A stretch of DNA of 64,000 bases from NCBI GenBank assembly GCA_030248215.1, contig JASANG010002439.1, positions 112,115-176,114 of the forward strand. The letters are read 5' to 3'. The notes below the pieces were generated by a model. That model saw nothing but the letters and a program-made list of their open reading frames with translations. It did not search any database and was not told where the DNA came from. A program made the position numbers and the translations under genes. How positions within the stretch are numbered: position 1 is the stretch's first letter; every line of letters starts with the position of its first letter. Shown piece after piece: positions 11,001 to 19,600 of the stretch. Source of the DNA: Enoplolaimus lenunculus. Its lineage: Eukaryota; Nematoda; Enoplea; Enoplida; Thoracostomopsidae.

Positions 11001-12728
11001 GATTTTGTTTTCATAGAACAATCACGTTTATACTCAAACAATTCGTTGCAAGCAAAGTTAAAGTGAAAAGTTGCCCAAAATACGTATGTGGGGAATTCTA
11101 GCTTTAATATATAGATGGACAGTATTTACAAGTATATATTACTCATATACGTCGTAAAAAATCTTGTATACAAGATAGTTTACTGAGGTATGAGTATAAT
11201 GTTCTTTGCTCGAGCGTTGATAATAAAAGATTTCCATTTGTGAATAATGCATCGAATTTCGGCGGAGGTACGGAATCTGGGGTTTTTTCCCGTTATCTCC
11301 CCAAGCCAGTGTTTGCCCAAATATCGTAGGATTTAAAAAGTTTTTACATATTTGAGCTTCTCATGATCTCTCCTGAGCATTTCACACCTAAATTTGAATT
11401 TTTGAAAAAAATTCGATGCTTTAAGGTATTAAGGTCTCCCCTTGGGACCCAAAAAATTATTGAAAAGTTTTACAAATTATATAGCGTTCGATGGAGCTTG
11501 CTAACTGATTTGGCGCCGACGCAAATCGTTAGCAGCGCGCCAACTCAGTTATTTGACAATAACTCGTTAACCAATGGTCTGATTGAAAAAAGAAATTTAT
11601 CACCGTTTACTCAAATCAGTAAGCTACATCGAATAGTATATAATTTGTCAAGGGTTATACCATTTGAACCGGGGACCCTGCAGCATTAAATATTGTAGCG
11701 GTGAACTCAGAGCGTCATAAACTATAAAATAAACTTTTTCATTAAATTCATAGGGGGTTCAATATTCCGTATACCTCCGCTTCGAACTTCTGCTGCGAAC
11801 TTCGATGGCTGCAGAAATAGAAAATATTCGTGCTATAAAGGGTGGATATGAATTTGAAAATAAAAGCGTATCTTTAACTATGCTGAACCGACGTCGTAGG
11901 GTCTGTAAATTAGTTTTTGCGTAAATTGGTAACTATTTCTTGTGTTTTTGGCCAAGGATGTAGCCAAGATCGTTCGGGAGGGTACAGCGCTCATGTAAGC
12001 AATATGTTTTTGACCTCTATGTTACAGAGTGCGTTAGTTAACGCATAGGGACCGGGACTTCAGACCTTTTAACTAAGCAGCTGGAAAAGCAGGCCTCCAG
12101 AGCGGAGATCCAACTCACAGCCTACGAAACCATAAGCTAAAATCTTACCGCTGCGCCACGTAGCCCGCCTGTAAAACTGCTATGCCGATCGTGCGCTGCC
12201 GGCATGCATACTGCACAATGTGCATTGCATTTATTGCATATGCACTAGGACAAGCATGTCTCACATACTTACGCCTTGTGTACGTTTCTGTTTTCAGCCA
12301 ATTCAACAATGCTTATTGCAATCGCAGGCGTACTTTGCGGTTTGTTGCTCATTTCACTTGTCGTCATAGGAGTCATTGTTGCGAGTCGTGTGCGTGGTCA
12401 ATCCGAAGGTAAATCTGTCCGGAAACGACAACGGAGCGTATCCCATTCACTTACCACGAGGCGTACGGTGCCTGTTACTCCGGTTGAGTACTATACTCCT
12501 CCAATACTTGGGGGATCGATGGGGTATCCGTCCATGCCACGTACGACTCTGGACATGTCAGCTTTGCCGAATCAAGAGTATGCCACAGGGGTGCGTCCGC
12601 CGGGACAAGAAGTTTTCCCACCGGGACACAACTTACCCTCATCGGGATATATGGGGGGTGGATATTATGGTTATTATATGAAACAACAACATACCAATCC
12701 GTACGGTGCCGGTTTATATACGTATTGA
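2029..12728 (+). CDS. ZP-domain single-pass membrane protein (8 exons, 475 aa)
   Basis: Proposed exons: 2029-2100, 3206-3242, 3774-3991, 5106-5266, 7499-7689, 9384-9550, 9871-10021, 12298-12728. Each is bounded by AG/GT, and codon phase agrees at all seven junctions. The start is the ATG of a hydrophobic signal peptide (residues 1-24, core GLLMFCFAL). Residues 42-145 look like a ZP-N half with its four cysteines (Cys42, 80, 101, 145); a Gly/Ser linker follows, then a ZP-C half with cysteines at about 221, 225, 266, 271, 277 and 284. A dibasic KR in LIKRYVGK (about 300-310) could be a cleavage site. One transmembrane helix (about 337-361, GVLCGLLLISLVVIGVIV) precedes a cytoplasmic tail of about 110 residues rich in Tyr, Pro and Gly. 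ZP proteins polymerise into extracellular matrices such as cuticle or egg coat; that role here is inferred from the family. The acceptors at 9384 and 9871 are the weakest calls. Introns carry many MITEs. Confidence 0.82.
2111..2326. mobile_element. MITE, TACACTGCA family
   Basis: It begins TACACTGCA and ends TGCAGTGTA, and the inner arms carry inverted GAGTCAAATTGACTC motifs. It starts ten bases after the donor of the first exon of the ZP gene. Further copies: 28351-28512, about 36095-36200 (half), 52376-52597 and its mirror 60987-61207. Confidence 0.7.
2451..2862. mobile_element. Non-autonomous DNA transposon with 40-bp inverted termini
   Basis: The left end TGCGGGGTTCACGTTATAAC and the right end are near-perfect reverse complements for about 30-40 bases (both include CACGTTATAACCGGGGCAG). 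The middle holds several CATATGATAT motifs and no transposase. A partial relative (GGGGCAGCTTGGGACA) lies at 8455-8600. Confidence 0.75.
3281..3444. repeat. CCCGTAGCC G-rich repeat, partial copy
   Basis: Contains the blocks GGCCAGTAGCC, CTTGCTTGTAAGTCATCGAAAA and AGCCCCCCCT shared with copies at 41240-41330, 42950-43290, 43580-43700, 45440-45610, 48190-48335, 49583-49746 and 52070-52250. No protein. It lies in intron 2 of the ZP gene. Confidence 0.6.
4386..4610. repeat. GTGTAAACGG-family repeat, degenerate copy
   Basis: Shares the AAAAATAACGAAAACGGATA and TTTCAAAGATGTTTTATTTTTC blocks with the element at 56618-56920 and with 52870-53180. It is more diverged than those copies. Intron 3 of the ZP gene. 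Confidence 0.55.
4795..5015. repeat. Direct repeat of a CCTAAG-type block
   Basis: An 80-bp block (CCTACGACTAAGTCTAAG, then CGTGAGCGTAAAATCCTATG) is repeated at about 4797-4870 and 4927-5005. It resembles the core of the GGCC-MITE family without its termini. Confidence 0.5.
5321..5632 (+). mobile_element. hAT-like MITE, GGCCMATGTA family, expanded copy
   Basis: Ends read GGTCTATGTAAAGAACAGGG and TTTGCATAGACC as inverted termini. Similar 8-bp flanks (GTGACATT and CGTGACAA) suggest an old target duplication. The core is a longer than usual run of CCTAAG-like hexamers. Intron 4 of the ZP gene. Confidence 0.65.
5827..6058. mobile_element. MITE, GCCCTATTCACACGTGCAAG family
   Basis: The left end GCCCTATTCACACGTGCAAG and the right end CCACGTGTGAGC are inverted, and the inside is packed with CTTGCACGTGCAA and GCAGCTGCAA palindromes. 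Other copies: 13261-13530, 35263-35540, 39931-40216, 46372-46608 and partial ones at 55780-55900 and 57715-57840. Confidence 0.75.
6536..6662. repeat. Second copy of the CCGTACGG foldback repeat
   Basis: It has CGGTCACCGTCCGTCAC on one side and GCACGGTGACGGACGGCG on the other, matching the block at 1690-1875. Intron 4 of the ZP gene. Confidence 0.5.
6836..7472. repeat. Possible element with GCGGATCCAG ends
   Basis: AAGCGGATCCAGGTGG near 6838 and CTTACTGGATCCGCGTGT near 7455 are short inverted ends about 630 bp apart. No coding content. Similar GGCGGAT ends occur at 42062-42345 and 42538-42812, so this may be one loose family. Confidence 0.35.
7700..8373. other. Intron 5 stretch with no clear feature
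   Basis: Around 7770-8060 is AT-rich sequence with GGTGCAACCGGAGG near its start, a motif shared with the CCGG-rich repeats at 13640 and 31355. I see no exon that keeps phase and no transposon ends. Confidence 0.3.
8374..8436. repeat. 25-bp tandem repeat, about 2.5 units
   Basis: TTTGGTTGTTATTTTAAGCG restarts at 8374, 8399 and 8424, an exact 25-base period. Intron 5 of the ZP gene. Confidence 0.85.
8455..8600. repeat. Partial copy of the 2451-2862 element
   Basis: GGGGCAGCTTGGGACATGTT and the following TGGGTAACATTTT and CATATGATAT blocks match the left half of that element; the right half is absent. Confidence 0.6.
9016..9169 (-). mobile_element. hAT-like MITE with exact 8-bp target duplication
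   Basis: AACGTTTT occurs immediately before (9008-9015) and immediately after (9170-9177) the element. Termini GGCTACGGTATAGAACAGGG and CCCTGTTCTATACATTGGCC are inverted. The core is a run of CTTAGG hexamers. An 8-bp duplication fits the hAT superfamily. It sits in intron 5, about 210 bases before exon 6 of the ZP gene. Confidence 0.88.
9627..9838 (+). mobile_element. hAT-like MITE, GGCCMATGTA family
   Basis: Left end AGCCAATGTAAAGAACAGGG, CCTAAG core, then AATTAGTCTAAAGC and the CAGAAAAACTGTCCG block usual near the right end. The right terminus is worn. It almost fills the 320-bp intron 6 of the ZP gene. Confidence 0.7.
10111..10575 (-). mobile_element. MITE, TACTGTAGTGACCC family
   Basis: Left end TTACTGTAGTGGCCCGAATA and right end TATCCGGGTCACTGCAGTAA are inverted. 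Other copies: 14466-14891 and 28831-29263, with a decayed relative at 19910-20045. Inner sequence is shared among copies and non-coding. It starts 90 bases after exon 7 of the ZP gene. Confidence 0.8.
11275..11780. repeat. Partial copy of the 40718-41206 element and a retro-like tail motif
   Basis: CATATTTGAGCTTCTCATGA and nearby blocks match 40770-40800. At 11725-11760, AAAATAAACTTTTTCATTAA resembles 50930-50965. A 108-codon frame here is part of the repeat, not a gene. Confidence 0.45.
12030..12176 (-). repeat. tRNA-derived SINE-like fragment
   Basis: On the minus strand, GGGCTACGTGGCGCAGCGGTAAG fits a polymerase III A box (TGGCGCAGCGG); a weaker B-box-like AGTTGGATCTC follows about 45 bases on. 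A cloverleaf does not close properly, so this is not a working tRNA gene. It lies 120 bases upstream of the last exon of the ZP gene. Confidence 0.45.
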
Positions 12729-12799
12729 TTTAATTTGAATGTGATCTTTGTGTTTATTATTTAAATAATTAAGTGTTAATAACGAAGGTGGTTCATGTG

Positions 12800-13170
12800 A
12801 ATAACGGAAGCCTGCCTACTAAGCATAAACCTAAATCTAAACATAAAAGCTTGACCCAAACCTAAGCCTAATATGGGCAAAATTTAAGCATAGAATAGGT
12901 CCTTCTGGATAATGTCGGTAACCTTTAGGCGTTAGGTTAAACTTAGGCTCCGGCTTATGCTTGGATTTAAAAATAAATATGTGCATTAACATGCTTAATG
13001 TAGGTAAATTAACATTTTATCTGTAATAATTTTCATTGCTATGTCTGGAACCTGTCTGAAAGCCTAAGTCTAAACCTAAACCTAAACCTAATCCTAATCC
13101 TAATCCTAAGCCTAAGCCTATGCCTAAGCCGGAGTGTATCAGTTGTTAAATCGCCCTGTCTTTAAATTGG
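12800..13170. repeat. Degenerate CCTAAG-rich MITE remains
   Basis: Two clusters of CCTAAG/CCTAAT hexamers (12815-12965 and 13060-13130), with weak traces of GGCC-MITE ends between. It lies just beyond the ZP gene stop codon and may include its 3' untranslated region; I see no clear polyadenylation signal. Confidence 0.5.
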
Positions 13171-13260
13171 CACGCTCATATAATTGGGTCTTTTGAATTA
13201 CTGTTCTGTTAGATGCTTCGTTCACTAACATTTATATTTAAACCAGATACGATATATAAA

Positions 13261-13530
13261 GACCTATTCACACGTGCAAGTTTTGCTACGAGAACTTTCA
13301 GCTGCCACTGCACTAGCAAGGTTTATCCAAAATCCCGTTCGAAAAACTTGCAGCTGCAAATAATGCATTAAAAAAGCTAGGAATTTAGTTCACATGTCTG
13401 AATAACCATACCATTTCAACGAATTTATTGCATCCGCTTTCTCGTTAGCTGATGAAATAATGCAAGTTCTGCGTGAAGTTTTCAGCCGCAAATTCTCGCA
13501 GGAAAAACTTGCACGTGCGAATAGGGCTTA
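13261..13530. mobile_element. MITE, GCCCTATTCACACGTGCAAG family
   Basis: Begins ACCTATTCACACGTGCAAG and ends CACGTGCGAATAGGGCTTA, clean inverted ends, with AGCTGC-rich inner palindromes. Intergenic between genes 1 and 2. Confidence 0.8.
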
Positions 13531-13639
13531 AGTTTGACTTTTGCGGCGTACACTACACGACGATGCTTTTTTTGAAATTTTCAATATGATTTGCAATATA
13601 AATTTTATTACATAATTAAAATTTGAAAATAATACAACA

Positions 13640-13985
13640 GGTCCAGCGTGCAACTGGAATTCCGGTTCCGGAAAGAAAATCAGGTATTTTTTACTATCCG
13701 GATCCGGTAATAATTCCGGTTCTGAGCGTATACTGCCAAAAATTTCAATTTGTGTCATACTCCAACAATTTATTTTTATCATGTGTTTTCACGTATATAC
13801 TACATTTGTTTCAGGATGTTTGCACTCTAACTGGTGTACTTAGCATTAAAAGTGATAAAATAGCGTTACAAATGAATTTTTTGGTAACAAGTATTCTTTA
13901 TTTTCCAGCTCCGATCCCGACGCCGGTATATGTTTAACTTTCCGGTGCCGGTTTCGGTATTTTATAAATCTAGTTGCACCCTGAA
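13640..13985. repeat. CCGGTTCCGG-rich dispersed repeat
   Basis: Contains GTGCAACTGGAATTCCGGTT at the left and TCTAGTTGCACCCTGAAC at the right, with TTCCGG motifs between. Relatives: 9180-9310, 31355-31455, 44520-44920 and 48320-48700. Confidence 0.55.
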
Positions 13986-14239
13986 CATGTCACGGTTACT
14001 AATTATGTTTCACAACGCAGAATCGAACCCAGAACCAAATGATCGTAAATCGGTCGGTTAACTTTAGCAAGAACCCGATTACATTTAGAAGTTGTTGTTC
14101 AGATTTCTCTGGGACAACTCAATAATACGTATATTGTACAATTTGTATGCAGTAGTAAAAATATAATATGTTTTGTATTCGACACAATTGTGCATACCTC
14201 CCATGTTTATTATTGGGAGCGTTCCCAGAGATAGGGTGG

Positions 14240-14345
14240 ACTGCGAAGCTTAGAGTCCGAAAAGGTTAGGCTTAGGATTCAGCTTATGTTTTAGGCTTCG
14301 GCTTAGGTATATTTCAGGCTTTAGGCTTGGCTCACGCTTATTAAA
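14240..14345. repeat. CTTAGG-rich remnant
   Basis: A short run of TTAGGC-like hexamers without recognisable ends. Confidence 0.4.
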
Positions 14346-14465
14346 CTAGACAACTATCGTAAACATGGGCGCGCATGCTCTAACCAGATTGTCAAATATT
14401 TGGCCTATGTTAATTTTAGGGGCCGGTCTAGTGGGAGTCAGGCAGACTTTGAGACAAGGAAGCGT

Positions 14466-14891
14466 GCTGTAGTGACCCGCATGTTAGGGGGTAATAAGAG
14501 GGTCCCCATTTGAGTCCCAATCAATAGGAATCCGTTTCACTAATAAGAGTCCGGGAGCGGATAGAGTCCCTAAGCACTAGAGTCCATAAATGTCAATTAT
14601 TCGTAAACTCCAGGACCGAATAAAGTTAAGTTTGAAAGTTTGGAGCATACTTAAGGTTTGAAATTACCTCGCAAAGTATAACCTTGCATTATCGCTCAAG
14701 CTTTTGATACAAGACAAATAAACGTTTAATTCAACGGATTGTTGCAATACCAAATATATATCAGTAACGTAGGACGGCGGAGGATGGGTTAAAAATAAAT
14801 AACAGTCCGTAACCGAATAACAGGGGGTGCCCTCTGAAGAGGGCAAATAAATATCTGGCCCCCCTCTTATACGGGTTGGGTCACTGCGGTA
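14466..14891 (+). mobile_element. MITE, TACTGTAGTGACCC family
   Basis: Left end CTGTAGTGACCCGCATG and right end TTGGGTCACTGCGGTA are inverted; the inside aligns with 28831-29263 (TCCTAATAAGAGTCCG-type blocks, AATGTCAATTAT). Confidence 0.75.
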
Positions 14892-15046
14892 GGTTTAGTC
14901 TCAGTCTATGCTTAGGTTTGAATTAGGCTTATGTTTAAGCTTAGATTCTGCTTCAGGTTTATGTTCAGACGTACTCAAGCCTCTTTATATAATTAAAAGA
15001 GCCAATATTTTTAAGCTTGGGTGAAATAATTCTATTGTCGAGTGTT

Positions 15047-15196
15047 GGCCAATGTACATAACAGGGGGCCGTAACAGTAGTAAATCATATTTGTGAGCCT
15101 AAGCCTAAGCCTAAGGAAAAGATAGTCTGAAGCTTAAGCTTACACTCTATTGCAGCTTCACAGAAAAATGTTCCGCCCTTGATTTTTACATTGACC
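15047..15196 (+). mobile_element. hAT-like MITE with near-perfect 8-bp flanks
   Basis: Ends GGCCAATGTACATAACAGGG and TTTTTACATTGACC. The flanks CGAGTGTT and GGAGTGTT differ at one base of eight. Short CCTAAG core. Confidence 0.8.
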
Positions 15197-15241
15197 GGAG
15201 TGTTGAACTAAATACTTATTAATGTAAGTTATGCGAGATTG

Positions 15242-15424
15242 ATCCCATGTAAATATCAGTGGCGGAACGTTGTTCTGTGGGACTGCAATACAGTAAGCTT
15301 AAGCTTTAGACTAATATTTTTGCTTGGCTTAGGCTTAGGCTTAGGAATACGCTCATTGTTACGCTTACACTTAGGTTTAGTCTTAGGAATATGTTTATAA
15401 TACTATTCGGCCCCTACATTGTCC
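15242..15424 (-). mobile_element. hAT-like MITE with exact 8-bp target duplication
   Basis: CGAGATTG lies directly on both sides (15234-15241 and 15425-15432). Ends ATCCCATGTAAATATCAG and CCCCTACATTGTCC are inverted; the core is CTTAGG hexamers. It lies 45 bases from, and in the opposite orientation to, the copy at 15047. Confidence 0.85.
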
Positions 15425-15432
15425 CGAGATTG

Positions 15433-16060
15433 GATCAAACGCACAAGAAGCTAACAAGCTTGAGGAAAATATAGTTTGACCAGACGTGCAAACCAGACTT
15501 TTAGATTTTCTGGTTGTAATACATGACCAAGTGCCATGTAATTGTGTTTTATTGTGCTTCAATTTTAAAATTATGAAATAAAATTGGTAATTTTTAGTTT
15601 TAACCAATCAGCGGCGGCCGAGCGACGATACGCCGACAATATTAACTGAATTGGTTGTACATTGTCATAGAAACGGTAGAATTCAATTGGGTTTTTACAG
15701 CTTTTGTCTTTGATTTTGGAAACAATGTAAACTGTATCTCTCTGCCAAAAACCAAACTGACACTATTGCTTCTTTCTGTTCCGGCAATTTTGGTAATCAA
15801 ATTTTACACAGTTTTACGGAATATATTTGTTTAGTATGTATTGTTTTCGATTTTAGCGCAATTTCAAAACCAACAAAGTTTAACAACATTTGCTAAAATT
15901 ATACTCTTTTAGAGTGAAATATTAAAATACTTACAATATGAGAACCACGATTTTAGAACGATCGTTTTAATTGAAGCGCCTTTTGGCTGAGGAAAAGGTT
16001 TAGACAAAGATTTGGGGAAGTAAAAAACTGCTAAATATGATATATGTAGCCCTTAAATAC
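15433..16060. other. AT-rich intergenic stretch, nothing seen
   Basis: I find no repeat ends, RNA gene or reading frame worth calling. It may hold the promoter of the gene at 16673, but no motif stands out. Confidence 0.4.
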
Positions 16061-16240
16061 GGCCAATGTATATATCAGGGCCGTAATAGTATACAGTATA
16101 AGCATATTCCTAAGCTTAAGCCTAAGTCAAAACGTAAAGCCTAAACCTAAGCCTACAAGCAAAACAATTGGTCTAAAGTTTAAGTTTATTCAATTGCAGT
16201 TCCACAGAAAAATGTTCCGCCCCTGATGTTTACATGGGCC
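16061..16240 (+). mobile_element. hAT-like MITE, GGCCMATGTA family
   Basis: Ends GGCCAATGTATATATCAGGG and GATGTTTACATGGGCC are clean inverted termini with a CCTAAG core. It lies 430 bases upstream of the start codon of gene 2. Confidence 0.8.
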
Positions 16241-16672
16241 AAATATATATTTCAAATATATAGCCATACTTAACTCACACGTTGAGACACATTGGTTTTG
16301 CATGGCCGTTTTAGAGACAGGGGCGAAAAATATTTTCATTTTCAAAAGCTAAACCAAATGGTAAAGTTTTTTTGTGAGTGAACGCGAACAATTATTCATC
16401 TCTACCATAAAAAGGGGTCCTTTGAACCGGTAAAATATTTATATCGTTCCTTCAGGAATTTCTGGAGTTGTATTCCCTTGTAACTCCCATATGCAACGTT
16501 GGCCGTTTTACTTTCGCCGCAAAAATTTCATCTTATTTAAGAGCCGCCAGAAATAATTCTAATTGTGGAACATATCAGTTTTAAATAATAAATCAAAAGG
16601 TTTCAATAATACTTGCTTTAGAATACACGTGAAACTCACATATTAAGCTGATTTAGCAACGGCGTCAATATT

Positions 16673-19600
16673 ATGCTTTTCTCCATCGGCTTGGTCCTTT
16701 GTTTTAGCTTATTTGCCTGCCAACAATCGATTCTACTACAAAACAGTAATAATGACTTTAAGATACCAATTGAACAAGGTAAAAAATGATGCACCATCCC
16801 GGTTATACTGCGCTTGCCACTGTCAAAAATGTCCCCCTATTTTAATACCTAGCTAATTTGCGAACACTCTCTAAAAATACTGTCCAAAATTTTTGCTAGC
16901 TATACAAATGACTTACAAAATATAGCGACCGGGCAAAAATTGTGTGTAAAAACATCCCTCTTTTAAAATACAGTGTAAACTGTAAGGTCAATGTTTTAGG
17001 CGTTTAAAGTTTAATTTTTGAAATTTTGGCGGGAAATTCAAATTTTGGCGAGAAAACTTAAATTTTGGTGGGAAATTCAAATTTTGGCGAGAAAACTTAA
17101 ATTTTGGCGCGCAATTCAAATTTTGACGGAAAATTCAAATTTTTCAGTAAGTTCTCTTTTTGGCGCAAGAAAAAACACGTTGCTAAAATACCTTGTCATT
17201 TTTCGAACATGTCCTAAGAATAGGCTGCAGAAAACGACATACTAGCTAAATGTTGTGAAATAGCTGTTATTTATTTGCTACTTTGCAATAATAACATGTA
17301 CATTTATGACATTGGCGAGCGCAGTGTAACCTGGATGGTGCATTATCGTTCTAGCTTAGAAGTATTCAGCTATTCTTATAGTTATTTATACACAAAATGA
17401 AATTTTTTCATTAACTCTTTCTCACATAAGTATTGTGGTCAGTATTTATATTTCGTTAAGATTAAGTATTAGCAAACAATTAGTCTATAAGTTTAATCTT
17501 ACTCTATTGCAGTACCAAAGAAAACGTTCCGCCGCTGGTCTTTTTAGACGGGCCGCTATGAACACTGTCTGGGTCACATTATCTTATAATTTTTATAATC
17601 GTCAGAATTTAATAAAATTAAGTACGTTATAAACTTGTTGTGTTTGCTTACTAATGAATCTGAACTTTAAGCAAGTCGTATAATCAATATAGTTTAGGTT
17701 TCTGTAGAAAAATTCAGGTTAAGGTCATGTAATTTTACTACGATTCGAACCTAAATTTTTGCTTTTTTAACATTTCACGTCATCGATCTAAACTTAGATT
17801 ACCAATTTTCACTCAATACTCCAACGGGGGTTAATGCCGTGCACTACGGGAATCTATTGCGTCCAAACTCTGCCAATTTGATAAATAAAAGAACACAAAC
17901 AGCATCGTCAAGTGTCACTACATCAACGTCAAAGCCGAAGTCTAAGCCTAAACCTAACAAAACAAGCACAACAACATTAGGATTAACTCGTTACGGATGG
18001 ACAATTATTGCGCTATGTTCAATACTGATTGCAATGATTGCAGCGACCAGTTTGTTCGCGGCCATTTATTATCAAAAACCCAAAGTTAAACGAGGTAAAT
18101 TCAAAAACTATCAGCCAAAACTTAAATTAAACGTAGTCGTTAATTTTTGAACAGAAAACATTAAGCCAACTATTTTTGAATTATATAACTAAGTTTGAGC
18201 TACACATGTAAAATAATGCTAATATCGACCCATTTATACGACAAGGCCGGATCGTTTTCCAGCGGGGCTGTAATATAGTCAGTTTAAGTTTTAGGTAACA
18301 TTTTAGCTTAGGCTTAGGCTGAGGCTTAGGAATAGGCTCATCCTTACGCTTAGGGTTTAGGCTTAGGCCTAGGTTAGGCTTACGAATAGCACTAGAAAAT
18401 AAAGTTTACCGAATAATAAGTTGGCAACAAATTTTACAACTATGATTAAATCATATTGGTCAACCAAAACAAATCAAAACATTTTGTTGAAGTTAAGTGA
18501 AAATTTTCCTGTGTAGATGAAGTAAAAGGTACTTGCTTAGTTTCCTAGCAGATAAAATTAACACCCCCACACATAACGAACCTGAACCTAAGACTAAGCA
18601 TAATCGCAAAACCTATTTAATCCTAAACTTATCTCGAAGCTTAAACATAAGCCGAGAAACTAAACGGAAAGCTTGCACTGTAAATTATAGTCAGTTGATT
18701 TTAACTCAGAATGAACTGAATCCACTCATAAGCGTGAGTGCTGAATTTAGGTCTTTCAGAACTCATGAATTCTAAATTGGTTTAACTTCATCTGAGTTCA
18801 TTAATCAACTCGCCCGGAATTAAATAAGCTCAGAGTAAAGTTAATATTTTCTGCTATTAACTCGGAAATGACCAAAAATAACCAACTCTGTCTCTGAGTT
18901 GATTATTCAATTCACTGGAATTTACAGTGTGTGATAACGTAATAATCTGGTTCTGGGGTAAGATTAGTACCACACTGTAAATTCCAATGAGTTGATTAAT
19001 CAATTTAGCTAGCGAGTTGGTTATTTCTGAATTCATATCTGTAAACATCAACTCATTCTCAGTTGAATTAATTCTCATTCTGAGCTGAGTTGACTTTGGG
19101 TCAGTTGATTAAGTAACTCAGAATGAATTGAATTAACTCAGAATGAATTGAATCAACTCAAAATTGTGAGTTCTGACAGTCCTAACTCAGACTGAGTGAT
19201 TCAACTCATTCAGAGTTAAAATCAACTCACTGAAATTTATAGTGCAAGTAAAGTAGTCGAAATACCGTTTCAGTTGAGGTGTATTACCCACTGCCGGATA
19301 GAATTGCGACTGCGCGCAGAACAACAGACAGCGAAGGACTGTTTCGAAGACAACGCCTGTCGCCAAAGTCTGTAACTGAAAGTTCAATTTCGACCAAAAC
19401 ACCTGAATCAATATTTGAACGAGAAATTAAACCGGAAAGGTACAGAGTATTAATTGTTTACTGTTTGCCGCATAAACGTTATTAATTTTATATGAGATGT
19501 AATTTCAAAATGCGATTTGATCCCGAGACTATACAATGCAAGTCACTTAACCACACCGCTCGACCATAAAGAATTGACGCTCGAGCAGCAAGCGCTATCA

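Noticed and set aside
11363-11689. 108-codon frame
   Set aside because: Its sequence recurs in the transposon at 40718-41206, so it is repeat, not gene.
12182-12681. Two overlapping frames at the last ZP exon
   Set aside because: They are shadows of the exon 12298-12728, which alone fits splice phase and gives a transmembrane helix and tail.
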